This document shows positions 23,601-36,500 of a DNA stretch of 64,000 nt, one piece after another. Position numbers and translations under genes: made by a program. Source of the stretch: Limnephilus marmoratus (lineage: Eukaryota > Arthropoda > Insecta > Trichoptera > Limnephilidae). Under the pieces are notes generated by a model. The model did no database searches and had not been told where the DNA came from. It saw nothing but the letters and a program-made list of their open reading frames with translations. The stretch lies in NCBI GenBank assembly GCA_917880885.1, contig OU862920.1, forward strand, positions 43,745,019 to 43,809,018. The letters run 5' to 3'. The stretch's first letter is position 1. Each line of letters begins with the position of its first letter.

Positions 23601-23929
23601 TATTTTGTTCATTAAGAATTTAGATTCAAATCAGAATAGCAAACATCTAAGTCAAACCATTTAAGCGTACTTTTCTTAATCTAGCTCATTACGCTTACAT
23701 ACGCCTTAAAACCAATCACCTTTTACAGATCGTCTCCCATTTAATTATCGTGAAAAGTACACAAAATGTTTTAAAAGTATTCATTTCCATTCATTTGTAA
23801 ATACAGATGTACCCGAGTCATGGTTTTATCACACACACACGGCTAAATGACCTCAACATTAATCAAGTCTTATGATTATGAATCAATAATGTTTTTACTT
23901 TGATCTGAATAATTTTTATAATTTGACCG

Positions 23930-24165
23930 CCCGGGTGCGCAGCATTTTTTGCACGTAAGGACGCATCGCCCCTGCAACCAAACATCGTCCTTGGCGCAAA
24001 ACAGCGCTCGGCCGCACTCAGCGGACACGTAGCATGTAACTAGTACCTAAATATATACACCGGACGTCGTTTACCTACATTCGGTACCGGTGTGGTGCGG
24101 TGCACCCATTCTTTATCACACATGGGCGTTCGCCCTCTCATTCACCCTCAGGTGTGTGTCAAGGG
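23930..24165. other. CpG-rich block upstream of the FReD exons
   Basis: About 230 bases are clearly richer in G, C and CpG than the surroundings, with GCGCTCGGCCGCACTC, CCGGACGTCG and GGTACCGG. It is not an obvious repeat and holds no good ORF. It could be a promoter or enhancer of the gene that starts downstream, but no TATA, initiator or start codon can be tied to it. Confidence 0.25.
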
Positions 24166-24623
24166 CTTTTTTTAATGAAAATACCGCACAAATCGTGACG
24201 ATGATTTTTTATGCAATCTTATTACATGCCTAAACACATACATCCGTATCCATGTACGTTTATATATGATACAAGTAGGTACTATAATTAACATTCGATA
24301 ATAAGAACAAGTAAGTAATGCGGCGATTTTATATATGCATTAAATACTTAGGTACATGTATTTAAATACGGCACTAAACTTGAATTAAAATTGAGCTGGT
24401 TTCGGATACAATCGTGATTTCATTAGGGCAGTGAGCTTGACAGATGTTTAAACATTAAAAAAACATTAATAATTCGCTTTTAAGAAAAGTATGCATAAAT
24501 ATTACAGTATTATATTATGTGTCCATTCTTACATATATTAATTTCATTTGTTCTGAAAAGAAACCATTGGTTTCAAAACATGTCGGTTATCTTGATTAAC
24601 TAGTGAATATACAGAGTGCTTAT

Positions 24624-25358
24624 TGAAGTAAAACTTCTTTACGCACACTTGACTTGGGGAGTAAGCTGGTGAATGCGTGACCAGAGCGTTGCGAAAAGTG
24701 TGATCGGGCGATTAGAACGGTCGGGCCTTTACGCACGCTTGACGCGGTACAAGTGAAACTATCAGAAAACTAAAGTAGACAAGAGTGGCAAGGCTACTGG
24801 AAGTTTTTCCCACTGGCTACTGGGAAAGCACTACACAAAGAGGAGACCGATTATTCTATCTCGTACTCTAGCAGGCTAAATCCTCTAGATGTGTGTGCTT
24901 ATCGCTTTTTGAAGTAAAACTTCTTTACGCACGCTTGACTTGGGGAGTAAGCTGGTGAATGCGTGACGAGAGCGTTATGAAAAGTGTGATCGGGCGAGGC
25001 GAACGGTCGGGCGAGGCAAACGGAAGTTGAGAGGGAGATATAACCCCAAGTGGTTCGCTACGTTTGGTGAATTAGCAGGGGTGCCCGGGTTCATGGGGTG
25101 AGGTATGTCTAGGTCTTGGAGGCGGATGACCAGGTCACACTGAACCCAAGATTCCTACCCACCCCTTAAACCTTTGTCCTTACCAGAACTCTCCTCTTTT
25201 TCCTTTCCTTAAACAAAACCCTCCACACAGCATCCCCAAAGATGACATAGGCCCTGAAGGAAATAATTTTCTCTCAGGGCCTCCTGTGTGGAGCTCATGT
25301 AAAAAAAAAAATAAGTTAGTGAAGTTTTACTTCAGTCGTGTGGTCTAAAGCACACTCG
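24624..25358. mobile_element. Cluster of Helentron-like elements (M, O, M) with nested SINE
   Basis: A partial M unit (24624-24735), a reversed O unit (24741-24909) and a second M unit (24910-25358) follow one another. The last is split by a SINE (25044-25311) and ends with GTGTGGTCTAAAGCACAC, the M-type terminal hairpin. Confidence 0.5.
25044..25311 (+). mobile_element. LINE-tailed SINE, short form (copy 1)
   Basis: The sequence has AGCAGGGGTGCCCGGGTTCA, GGAGGCGGATGACC, CCTCCACACAGCATCC, the CCCTGAAGG..CTCAGGG hairpin and a poly-A. It interrupts a Helentron-like element, whose GAGATATA / AGTTAGTGAAG is continuous at 8545-8565. Its 5' part is missing. Confidence 0.75.
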
Positions 25359-25423
25359 TTTTTTTAAATAATATTGTACTCAAAACAATATACTTACCAA
25401 ACATTTACTTAACTACAGACCTA

Positions 25424-26055
25424 CTAGCTGGTTCCCGGCATGCGTTGCAATGCCATATTCAAATAAATAAATTGTTTTTACCTGCATGTCTCATTCCCTG
25501 CGTTCCCCTTCCGCATCCCCCTCCCCATCCAAATTTTTCTTCCACCTTCCTCGCCTACCCTCTTCCTTCTCCCGCTCCTCGTCCCGCAACCCCACTCCCG
25601 CGTTCTTTATATTCAGTCCCAGTACATTCAGTTTTCAAACGGCTCGCGTGCCATCTATTACAATTTTCTTATTCAAATTTTCATTTTTCATACATTTTAA
25701 TATTCATTTTCGTACATTATAATAACAATCAATCTAATTTGGTACCTAACATAGGTACCTATTTAAAAATCTATAATTTTAAAAATCCATAGACATAGAA
25801 TCTTTTGTTTAAAAAAAAAAACAGCTGCCCGCTAAATTCACATTCATCAAACGCGCAAACTGTCAAACGTGCGAAGTTAAAATCGTCGTAAAGTTTTCAG
25901 ACATTATCCAATTTTCTGCGCAATTTCCTTAATTTTTCTTTCCGCGAGAACGTACTACAAAGTATTACAAAACTTTAAAAAAAAAGATTAATGAAATTGG
26001 GAAAGTTATTCTGAAGTTATGGCGTGACCAAGGGAAACAGGGATTCATTTATGTC
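25424..26055 (-). mobile_element. Non-autonomous Helitron, second family (opposite copy)
   Basis: The minus-strand copy of 10483-11060 shares the hairpin, the CTAG 3' end (followed by T), the pyrimidine/purine block and the 5' part ATGAATCCCTGTTTCCCTTG. The first bases (TCTATATA) are lost. It ends about 400 bases before exon A. Confidence 0.7.
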
Positions 26056-26472
26056 ATTTGGTTAAAATGTCAATTAATTTTGACTTTACACACAACTATA
26101 GTACCTGTAGCAGGTACCAAAAATCTAACAGAAATAAATAATTATGTCAGGTGAAAGCAATCCAAGAAATATAAGAGACATAGACAAGTAGGTAATAAAA
26201 TGAGCTGTAGGTTAAATTTTATAGCTTTAATTTTGAAATTCATTGTGATAACGCTGTAAAAGAAAACAGTATCAAAGAATATATTTTTTAAACCAAAGAA
26301 ATATAATTTATACATTTTGTAACCCCACTGTACATCACAATTCGTTCTAAGCGAAAATGACATTAGAACTTTGTCAAGGTATTCCACCAATTAAATCTCA
26401 AAGACCAACCTTGTATTATTGTAATCCGATTGATGATGTTTTTTTTAATTAAGTGATTTTCTTTTGTTTCAG

Positions 26473-27582
26473 GGAGCAATACATATTCAACGTATTCGAA
26501 GTGATAGTGAGCACATTGGAAACAAAGCTTCAGAGGATAGAGAACCTCGACAAGGCAGTTGAACATTTAATGAGACGTGTGGAAGCTCTGGATTCTCGTG
26601 TCAACGATAATATTGATAAAACTGACGATATAATTTCAAAATTACGAACTATTGACCTCAAACTATTCCCTCAACAAACTTCCAGTAGTAATCTCCGAGG
26701 CACAATACGGGATTTCACCGTAGCGAATAATAACAAAGACAAGGAAGAAGGAGATACTTTGGATATGCGGCTGGTATCGCTCGATCAAAAGGTCTCAGAT
26801 ATTGACTCCAAATTAGTCGGGTTGAAAAACCAGATTGACAGTAACTTCTTACCTGTCGACGATATCAATGCGGAAGCTAGCGAAAAGAAACCCATAAGCA
26901 TGAATGTTCTTGAAATAACCAAAGCGATGAACGCTGAAGTAATCAATCACATTACTAAAGAGCTCGAACAGTTAAGGACAGCGACTGGAAACGTGGACAG
27001 AAAACTACAGTTCCATATTAATTTGGTATCTGAGAACCTTGGAAAAGTACTGACTATCGTGTCAGAAGTTCATACAGCCGTGATGGAACCAGAAGTAGCT
27101 CTCGCTGTCACTAACTCTTCCGCTCCTCACTTGGCTAGGCACTTGGGCCAGACCAGTAAAATTGATAACCTCGTACAGAGAATGTTGCCAATCATCAACG
27201 TCTCCGAAAAGATGGACGAAGTATGGGACGTAGTCGTCGGAACGAAGAGTTCTGTGGATGATCTCGTACCTAAATCTAATGAACTCCTCTCTCAAAACAT
27301 ACGGCAGGAGAGGGCCATCGGACAGATCCACGACGATTTGAACGTGAAAGCGAACCTTATAATAGAGAGGTTGAAGAAGCAAGAAGTGGACGCAGCTAGT
27401 TTGGCTGGGCGGCCTGTGCCGTCTGACCTGCTACTGGACCCAACGATAGATCGCCTGGTGGAGTACGACCTGAGCCGCTACAGCGGAGAGGAGCCACCCA
27501 TCGCTACCACCGCCGCTACAACCACCTCAACCACCAGCGACGCCACCACGACCACCATGGCGTCTTCTTCTACAGACACAAG
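26473..27582 (+). CDS. Exon A: coiled-coil region and Thr-rich linker of the FReD protein
   Basis: This 1,110-base exon follows a strong polypyrimidine tract and TTTCAG. It starts with the last base of a codon and ends in AG before GTCAGA (phase 2), which joins in frame to the exon at 29741. It encodes about 370 residues. Residues 10-290 show repeated leucine/isoleucine heptads (for example [31 protein letters not shown]), which predict a coiled coil. The last 30 residues are a run of Thr, Ser and Ala typical of an O-glycosylated linker. There are possible N-glycosylation sites at NSS and NVS. If the donor is not used, the frame stays open to a TAG at 27623-27625, which would give a form without the FReD. 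The donor is weaker than the others, and a different donor is possible. Confidence 0.85.
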
Positions 27583-30500
27583 GTCAGACTCAACCGGTGC
27601 AACCCCTCTAATACGGTCACGCTAGTCGAATTGTCATTTTATATTTTATTTTGTGTTCAACCGAGAGTTATACAATGTATTTTATTGCGTGTACCAGATC
27701 AGAAGAGACGTGAAAATATACCCATATGTAATGCCCAGGATTAGCATAATATACGTTATGCTGTGTATAAACAGGAGAAAAAACCGCAAGCCGCTCCACG
27801 AATTATGGCAAAGGAACGAAGAAAACGCAAACGACCCGAAACGCCGCTTGCGGTTGCTTCTTTCCTGTCCCATAATTCGTGGATTTTTATCTTGTTTATA
27901 AACAAGCATTACATATAATATCCGCGGTATTATTACCCAAAGAGCACGGGTGCCTACTACTGCCTGTATATGGAAATAAGCAGGGAGTTCCTAGTGTTCC
28001 TACTTCCCATACTATAAGACAGTATGCCGATATATACACATTTTAAAAATTATTTCACCATATTCAATTTTAAATTTAATTGCTGAAATATAATATATAT
28101 AAATTAAACATTAAAAATGATATATTCAATACTTGTAGAACTGCGCCCATGGCGCACATTGCACTTTCACCGCATTCGCGCGCCTCGCTTTATTTCTCTC
28201 AGATCAATTACTTTATTATTAACATTCAGACATTATTCTTTCTTTCTGCTCCAGTTGATCGCAGCATTGTTGTGAGGCTTGCGTAATTATAGTTTTAACT
28301 CATATTGCAGATATTGGTATCAATGCGATTGCTATATTTATAATTAGTGCCAAATATTTTATCTGCGTCACTTATACCATGTCCAATTTTTTTCCACTTT
28401 TGTGTGTTCTAGCGATTTTGAATTGTTGTAAAAATTGATATATTTTTCTTGCGATATGTTGTGTTTTATGTAAATACATTTATTTTATGTGCGCCATTTA
28501 CTTTTAATGTCAAAGACTGGCGGATGAAACCATCAAGAGTATTTTAATTTATTAGGAATGCACTTGAACTATAATATTTACCATTTGGTTAACAACTGCA
28601 CCACCCACTCGTAAAATGATAATTTGCTGAATTGATTGAAGTAGTTGGACTTCATTCTGCCAACCGCCATTATAACCTTGACCACAGCGAAGATTTCAAG
28701 TTTTCCAGAAAACGCTTTGATAATCAAACGTAGTTTAAAAATTGGCCAGGATATTCTAAAATCTTGACTTGCCTAAGAAAACAGATGTTCTCAAGCAGTA
28801 GTGCAAACCTCTTTTCGTAATTAATAAAAATGTTTAATTACTTGTAAGATGACCTCATATTCGATTTATGGTTGAATTCCTTAAGGCAAAGACATTTTAC
28901 ACCATCAATTAAAATCATGTTTTTTAAAAAATTTTGACCCGTAATGCGCACAAAGTACCAATTTCTTACACGATCGGTATGTGTGATTTCTGCGTGTAAA
29001 TACCAAACACCTTTAAAGGTAAAAACCACATGGAAGATACTTCAAAGTTTCAAAGCAGTTGTGCCAGAACATCTCAATTCTTGAAAAACACTCAGCTCAA
29101 TGTCAACAATTATCTGAAGGATCGCTAGTCAGCATATTTGGAAGCTAGATGAAGCATTTCTCAAATAAAAGACGTGGGAAACAAATTCAACATATTTTTT
29201 TTCCTTTTTGCACAATTTTGAATCAATGTAACTTTGCGCACATCAGTTAATTCATAGGAAAACGGGTTTTAGGTTTTAGCACAGATATGCCTTCATTAGA
29301 GCAGATATAAATTTGCAGAGGTAGGTAGTTACAGATGCGCTGTAACCGGTTTGATTCTTGCTGTAAATTTAATACTACACAATACACATACAAAGTTAAC
29401 CTTTTTTTTTCTTTTAATTCATTAAGTTAGGCATTTTGAAGCTTGTAACAAAATAATAGAAAGTGCAGCTTTTAGGTACCTATTTTTATATTATACGGGC
29501 ATAATATTCAGTTCATAAAATGTTTGCATTGCATATATTTTGCGTTTGTACTAATAATTATTATTTGTTGTTACGATCTAAAACATGTTTGTCTATATTT
29601 TGATTGCTTCTCCTCTCCTAAATGAATAAATAAATCACCTTGAGCGCAAGGAGAGTAAAATGAAAAATTGTAGTAAGATGTTAAAAAATTTGTAACAAAA
29701 TTCAGATGAGTAAATATTGGATGTTGTGTCTGACCTATAGCCGAGGCAGTACCACTCCCATCACGGTGACCCCATCCAACGCCGGGGGACTGACCGCGCG
29801 CAAGGGAGGGGTCATATTCCCCAGTGTCAAGAACAAGCCATCCATCGCCAACTCCACCTTCGCTACTGACCTCCTCGCCAACTACAAGGACATCAAGGTG
29901 AGCATCGTGATCACTTGGCCATCCCTTCGATGGCTTAGAACACCAATATTTTAGGCATCCGTGGTCTTAAAATTAAAAAAAAATGAAATTGTTTTTTTTC
30001 GTATTTGACATTTTAAAACATTGATGAAAGCAACTTAATTTACCTAATAACGATGTGTATGTATTATTTTTTTAATTAATTAATACCAAACTGGTGTTCT
30101 GATAAAATCTTATTGAGGCATTTTAACACTAAAAGGGTATTCATAAATTTGCACTTTACACGTTTATACACTCTGCGATCGATGTGTAAATATCTTGAAA
30201 TAGGTACTCTGATTTAGAGATGCCGTATTAAAATTTAAGTTCTGCTTTGTAGATTCTAGCAAAGTGGACATAAAATGTCAGTGTTCTAAGTCATCAACAT
30301 GTAAATCATCAAATTCAACACATTATTACCTAATCTGCCGAACAAGATGTAATTTAACACAACTCACTCCTAAACATTGAAAATATCACGTTTGACAAAC
30401 CAACGTTACAAATTAACAAACTTCTGTGTTCAGGCGGCTAATAGACAAAATAATCAAGAATTTGTTTTGCACTGTTTCCATTGTGCAGATAAGTATTTAC

Positions 30501-33500
30501 ATCAGTGAATCGGTTTACAGGTAATCGATTATACGGTTCCACCGTGTCACATAAACGGCGACTTTTCCAACAAATCGGTGGTGGATCTGTCACCAAATCA
30601 TCACTGAGACAAATACTTTATCCACAAGTCGTAAACGCGTAATCTTCACGTCTGTCAAACCATTAAATCAGCTGTTTAACCAATTAATGGACGCGTCCCA
30701 CAAACAGCGGTTTCCTCACAAACTAAACCACTTGATCGGCAGATTTTAAGGTTGCTTATTACATTTTTATATTACTTTCATAATATATTTTTATTTTACC
30801 ATTCTCGCTCGCGATTATAAGTATTATGTTATGTGATTAGTTTCATAGTTAATTGGGAATTGTAACCTGCCAATTAAAATGTATTAACATTATATAAAAT
30901 GATTATTTTCTTTCTGTCTACATAATTACTAATGTTTATTGGCACAGTTGAAGCGTGATGCGGAATGTTGTGTGTTTTTTCATGTGCTTTCTTTCTTCTT
31001 TTTCATAACATTTGATATTTTTGCCGATTTCTTCTTTATGATATTTTGTAGGACTTTTCAACTAACCACCACTTAATAAAATGTATCTACAGAATCCCTT
31101 GAGAGGCTTGGAGCTGTTACATTTAAAATGCCAATACTCTAGACCGAAATGCCTGTGTAATACGTAATGACAACTGTTGGACGTTCTACGGAAATCGAAC
31201 ACTTGTAAGCCTCCGGTAATGACGGGTTTTACTTCCGCCAGGCACCTACATATTTAATTTCCCTCCAAAGAAACAAAAGGAGATCAGATTATGACCTAAC
31301 GTTTTTTTAGTTTTATTTCCGTTTTTTTATTGCTTTAATCGCTTTGGTTAGTACAAGGCTTTTATTTTTTTACCGAGAGTTAGATAATAATCGGTCTTTA
31401 TACGATTGTATAGAGAAATGATGGAAGGGATGATCGACTGTGACCTTTTTAGGACTTTCTCCGTATTTGCCTAGTGATGAAAGAAACCATATATATCTTA
31501 ATAAGAGGAAACGACCTTTGCATCCGCGTCATCAATCTAACATCGATAACAGTCCATTTGTCTAACATTTGAATATTAAAAATATTTATTCCATTAGAGA
31601 GGGGCAGGAGGAAATCTCTCTTATTATGATCTACGGCATACTCGGAGATACTGTGTCATCTTTTTGATGAAAGGATGGCGAGAATCAGTATCTTGAAGAG
31701 ACCCACAACTATCTTTGCTGGAAAAAGGGTTCAGTTTGATTAAATGAGCTTTTATTTACATGATTTTGATAGGTTTCTTACAACAGTATCGTTTTATGAT
31801 TTATTTAAGCTTTCGATAAGTAGAAATTGTGCACAAATTTACTACAGAAAGTGGAAATTGTAGTAAACTTTGGTGTATTGTAGAATTAAAATGAACTATG
31901 GTAGAAATGGGAGAGAAAGTAACACACTTTTTATAAGAAAACTGTAAAGAATAAGCATTTGTAGGGTTAGCTACGAAAATCAGAATGCATGAAAATGAAA
32001 CAGACATATAAAGTCCTCGCGACGCCAATGTAAAACAGAACACAATATGGTGGTCGTACGATCGAAATTGCATTCCATGAACCATCCGGTGGCAGATAAA
32101 GGTCTCGTCACGTTTGTGACATTCGCCAGCCGCGGCTACCTTATCTCCCAGCACTAAGTTCTTCGAATTCCACTTAACTCACAAGGGTGTCAGTAAAATC
32201 CACACTTTCATCGCATTGACACACGAACACGGGCCGTTTTCTTTATATCTTTGCCGTATTTGGAATAGGTCGGCGATTACTTTTAACTTTCTGTCGATAA
32301 AACAAAAGCGATTTCTTTTCAGAATTTCAATCACGGGGCAATTCCCAATTTAATTCAAAAAGTAAATAGATAAAAAGAGCCACAAAAAACAGATCAATCG
32401 GTTTAAATTGTTACATCAGGAAAAACTCATAATCTACAAACCTTACTTCAGGTGATTTATCTATTATTTTTAATGGATTTTAGTCCAACGCAAAAAAACA
32501 TTTACAGCTGGTGCTTGTTACACTTTTTACTCGAATTGGACCCGTTGAAAAACAGACCAGTTTTAGTTTCTTCATAATAATATCATAAAAGCAATAAAAA
32601 GTCATAGCCACGAGCAAAACAATAAAGTAAATTATGAAATTACAATTGGGAATTTCTCAGCAGGCGCAGCAGATACAAGAGACAAAACAAAACGAACACT
32701 GTGAAATAACTTTTCTAAATTACCTTAAATGCTTATAATATTAACAGTTGGTTTACAGTTTACACGAAGCGAATTACATCACGTTTTTCTTATTTTACTT
32801 TCTTCCGTCATATAACGTGCGTAGGTACCCTGGGTAGCTCCTGTTATTAGGTGCTAGCTTTTGTACGTGACTGCGCATCGCAGCAACTGTTGTATTAAAT
32901 TAATTACCTACCTCGTTTTACAAATCAGTTTCTCGGCAGAGACAACCTACCTGTTACCTGCTGGTTCACGGGATGGCGGCGAGGCGTATCTACAATATTC
33001 TGTTTGTAAACGCAAGTTTATCACTGCAAGGTATGAATAAACATTAACCATGTGTGTGTATCTACTGTCAGCGCTATCAACGGTATCATATTTCTGGTTT
33101 CCATTCATGTTTAGGAAAGTATCGTATAAAATTAAATTGGTATTTAATTTGAAAGCTAGCAAACAACAACGTTGGACTAAAATTAATGTTAATCACGTGC
33201 TTACTCACGTATTATTTATCTGTGTTGTATTTTAATAGAAAAAAGTGCCGTGATAAATTCTGGCGGCAAATTCGACATCCGTTGCCGTAAATTAATTGAC
33301 ATGCGTAATCGTTAATTGGCGTTAAAAAAATAACAAAATTCGCCTTATCAGTCCGTGGGCTGCTAATAACATGTTAACATATCACAAAATGGTTACACAA
33401 CATAATTACATATGACAGAGTTATATCAGAAATTACACAAGTTTAAAAACCTACCCTAACGTTTTACTTTTTTCTACCCTCAAATTTTGTTCCTTGCGTT

Positions 33501-36500
33501 TTCCATCCAAGTGTAATTTTGGCAGTAAATTGATAATGCGGAAATCAGGCCTGTGTAATTTCCTTCGAACACCCACAAAACACACGTTCATATCTCTAAA
33601 TAAATAGACATTGGCCCCCTTGCTAATTAAAATAAATTTATTTTTATTTTTCATATACTGATAAACAACCATTTATGTGCTGTAAACAGTTGTCAGTTGT
33701 GAATAATACTTTAAAAAGTTTATTAGTAAGGCACAACTGTAGATGAAATTATGAAAGTAACCTATTATTTGTCTAATTTCTTTTCTTATTTCAAAATATG
33801 GAATGTGTTGCATTGCACCCCTGCATACATTCTGGAATAAACTATTATTATAAATAAATGAAACAATTTAACTTTGTTTGAACCACTTTTACATTTGAGT
33901 AAATCCGACCGGTTTCAGAACGACCGTTCCTTCTTCAGGGCAAATGTATACTGATTTGACAGTTTTGAAATATGGATTGGAAAAATGTATTATTATGGTA
34001 GGTGCGGAGCCGTTGCTAGGTATTAATGAAGAGTGGGTGGGTAGGGGAACATATCCATGATTGGGCTGTAAGACAACATTTTTTGTTTGTTGATTATAGA
34101 TTCATTATTTTTAAGGGATTTTTTTATTTTCATGGCTTTAAAGTTATCTAAACATTTTCCTTTATGATTAATATGAAGAATATTTATCCCCGTATTTTTT
34201 TCAAAACCATGGTTATTTTCAATTATATGGTTAACGAACTCAGAAAAATTATTATTGCCCTGAAGAAGGAACGGTCGTTCGGAAACCGGTCAGATTCACT
34301 CAAATATAAAAGTGGTCCAAACAAAGTAAATTTTTTTCATTTATCTATAATGGATAACCACAAAGTTATAGCGTATTATATTCGTAACATCCTCAACATA
34401 AACGACATTAAGAAAGTGTACTACGCTTTATGTCAATCACAAATAGAGTACGGGATAACTGGATGGGGGTCTGCTTTGAGCACTAACACAGAGCGACTCA
34501 ATATAGCCCAAAAAGGAGTACTGAAGACAATACTGAAAGTTCCGCTTAGAACTCTGACGGAAGAAATATTTAATAACTTTCAAGTCTTCAATTTACAGAA
34601 ACTTTATTCAAAAAATATTTTATTTAAACTGAAAAAAAAACATATATCCACTGCCCAACATATATACTCAACCAGGTCAGTAAGCAATAACATCCTGGTT
34701 ACTCCCAGTTTGAACACATCTTTTGGACAGAGAAATAATAAATTCCATGCTATAAAATTATACAATGCTCTACCAGATCAAATCAAAAATATAAAGGAAA
34801 TGAATATATTTAAAACAAAAGTAAAAATATGGCTGAGAGATCAAAGTGATAATAAAATTACAAACATCATGAAGACGATATAAAGACAATCCATAACCAA
34901 ATACAAATATTTTACAAAACTACAGGCCACCTCAGAACAGGAAATCCTAGTGAGGAGGTCTGTGAAAAAAAAAGAATCTATACTTATTATATACATCATG
35001 CATACATGTACAAACCTTGTTATTGAAATTAATAATAAAAAAATAATAGCTACATTCAAAAGTATAAACTATCATCATTTTTATATTTTTATCTATGTCT
35101 TAAATTTTCCTACGAACTTTTCGCATTCACTTCTTTGGGAGTTCGCGATCATAAGTCATTTTAGAAATTGCGTTTCGTCGATACGTTGGTTGTAACGTTT
35201 GACAATCGTGCTTTAATCGGTACTGATACGGATTGTATCACTTTCCAAGGCTCCTTTTATGGAAGACGGAAAAAATAACTTATCGTTAAGAATGTCTCTT
35301 GGAATTGTTGGATTTATCGTGGGATCAAAGTACCTACATTGTTTATTTTTATTTAACGTTTTCGTACAACACTTTATAGATAAAATCTATTCAAGAGTAC
35401 TTCAACATTCGTAGCTTGAATAATCTTAAAAGCTGAAATATGCAATATAACCATTTTAAGAATATTGAGACCAAGAGTTTTATATGTACAATGTTGTTAT
35501 TATTTTATAAACAAACAGTAACGGTAAAACAGTTTACAAGGTTTCAGAAATAATTACACGGATCGCTGCCGATATGTCTCAATGGAATATCTGGTGAAAG
35601 ATTATATACATTTTACCGGGAAGGGTTTGTACGCGCTTCAAGTAAGTGCAATGTAGTTCTAGGGAATGATTTGATGTACAAATAAATGTGTGTCGTGTAT
35701 ATATGCATGTGTGTGTTTGCATGCGATCGTGTATATGTATATACATGTGTGTATTATATAAAAAAAACTAGCAGACCTGTCCAAACGTTGTTGTGGCTTA
35801 CCCAACCTTTATAACGAACGCCATCTGTTAATTTGCATACATACAAATTCACACCGCCCGCTTGCCAGCTGCCCGCTGCCAGCTGCCTTTTTTTTTACAT
35901 GAGCTTCGTACAGGAGGGCCTGAGGAAAATAATTTCCCTCAGAGATGCCGTATGGAGGGGTTTTTTTTGAAAAGAAGGAGAGTAGAGTTTTGAGAAGGAA
36001 AAAAGTTTAAGGGATGGGTAGGAATCTGGGCTTCGGTTATCGGCCTCCAAGACCTAGACAAACCTCACCCCATGAACCCGGGCACCCCTGCTAAATCACC
36101 AAACGTAGCGAACCACTTGGGGTGACCTATGGCAGAGTTGTTGGTTATCTAATAAAGGTTCCCGGGGCGGTGGTACCCATTCCCGCCTCCCAAATTAATT
36201 GAATCTTTGAATTTCTCGACTTTTCTCTACTATAATATGCATGTATTATACATATAAACCTTCCTCTTGAATCACTATATCTATTGGTGAAAACCGCATG
36301 AAATCCGCTGCGCAGTTTAAAAGATCTAAGCGCACATACAGCGGGAGCGTTTTCGTTTTATACTATGTAAAGATAGTGCATCCAGGTTTTTCTTAAATGA
36401 CAACACATCCAAAAAATATGTTGAGAGTTGAGTTGGGAGAAAAATTATTGAACGTTCGAAATCACGAGAAGTTGGTGAGTTTGCTGCAGCGTTTGTTTTG

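Larger units (their letters stand above)
33846..35063. mobile_element. Penelope-like foldback element with nested LINE
   Basis: The element is flanked by ATAAACTAT (33837-33845 and 35064-35072). The left arm (33855-34160) carries a minus hammerhead-like motif, the right part (34220-34370) a plus one. The right arm is interrupted after ACAAAGTTATAG by a LINE fragment (34374-35046), and the arm resumes with ATAGCTACATTC. Confidence 0.7.

Noticed and set aside
24552..24585. Further hammerhead motifs here and at 50783-50823
   Set aside because: Stem II is good but the CTGANGA core is altered in both, so they are probably dead PLE ends.
31801..32154. 117-residue minus frame as a gene
   Set aside because: No domain, no splice or promoter context, and base composition like the intron around it.
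35690..35760. TG/TA-rich stretch as a regulatory element
   Set aside because: It is a plain dinucleotide microsatellite.
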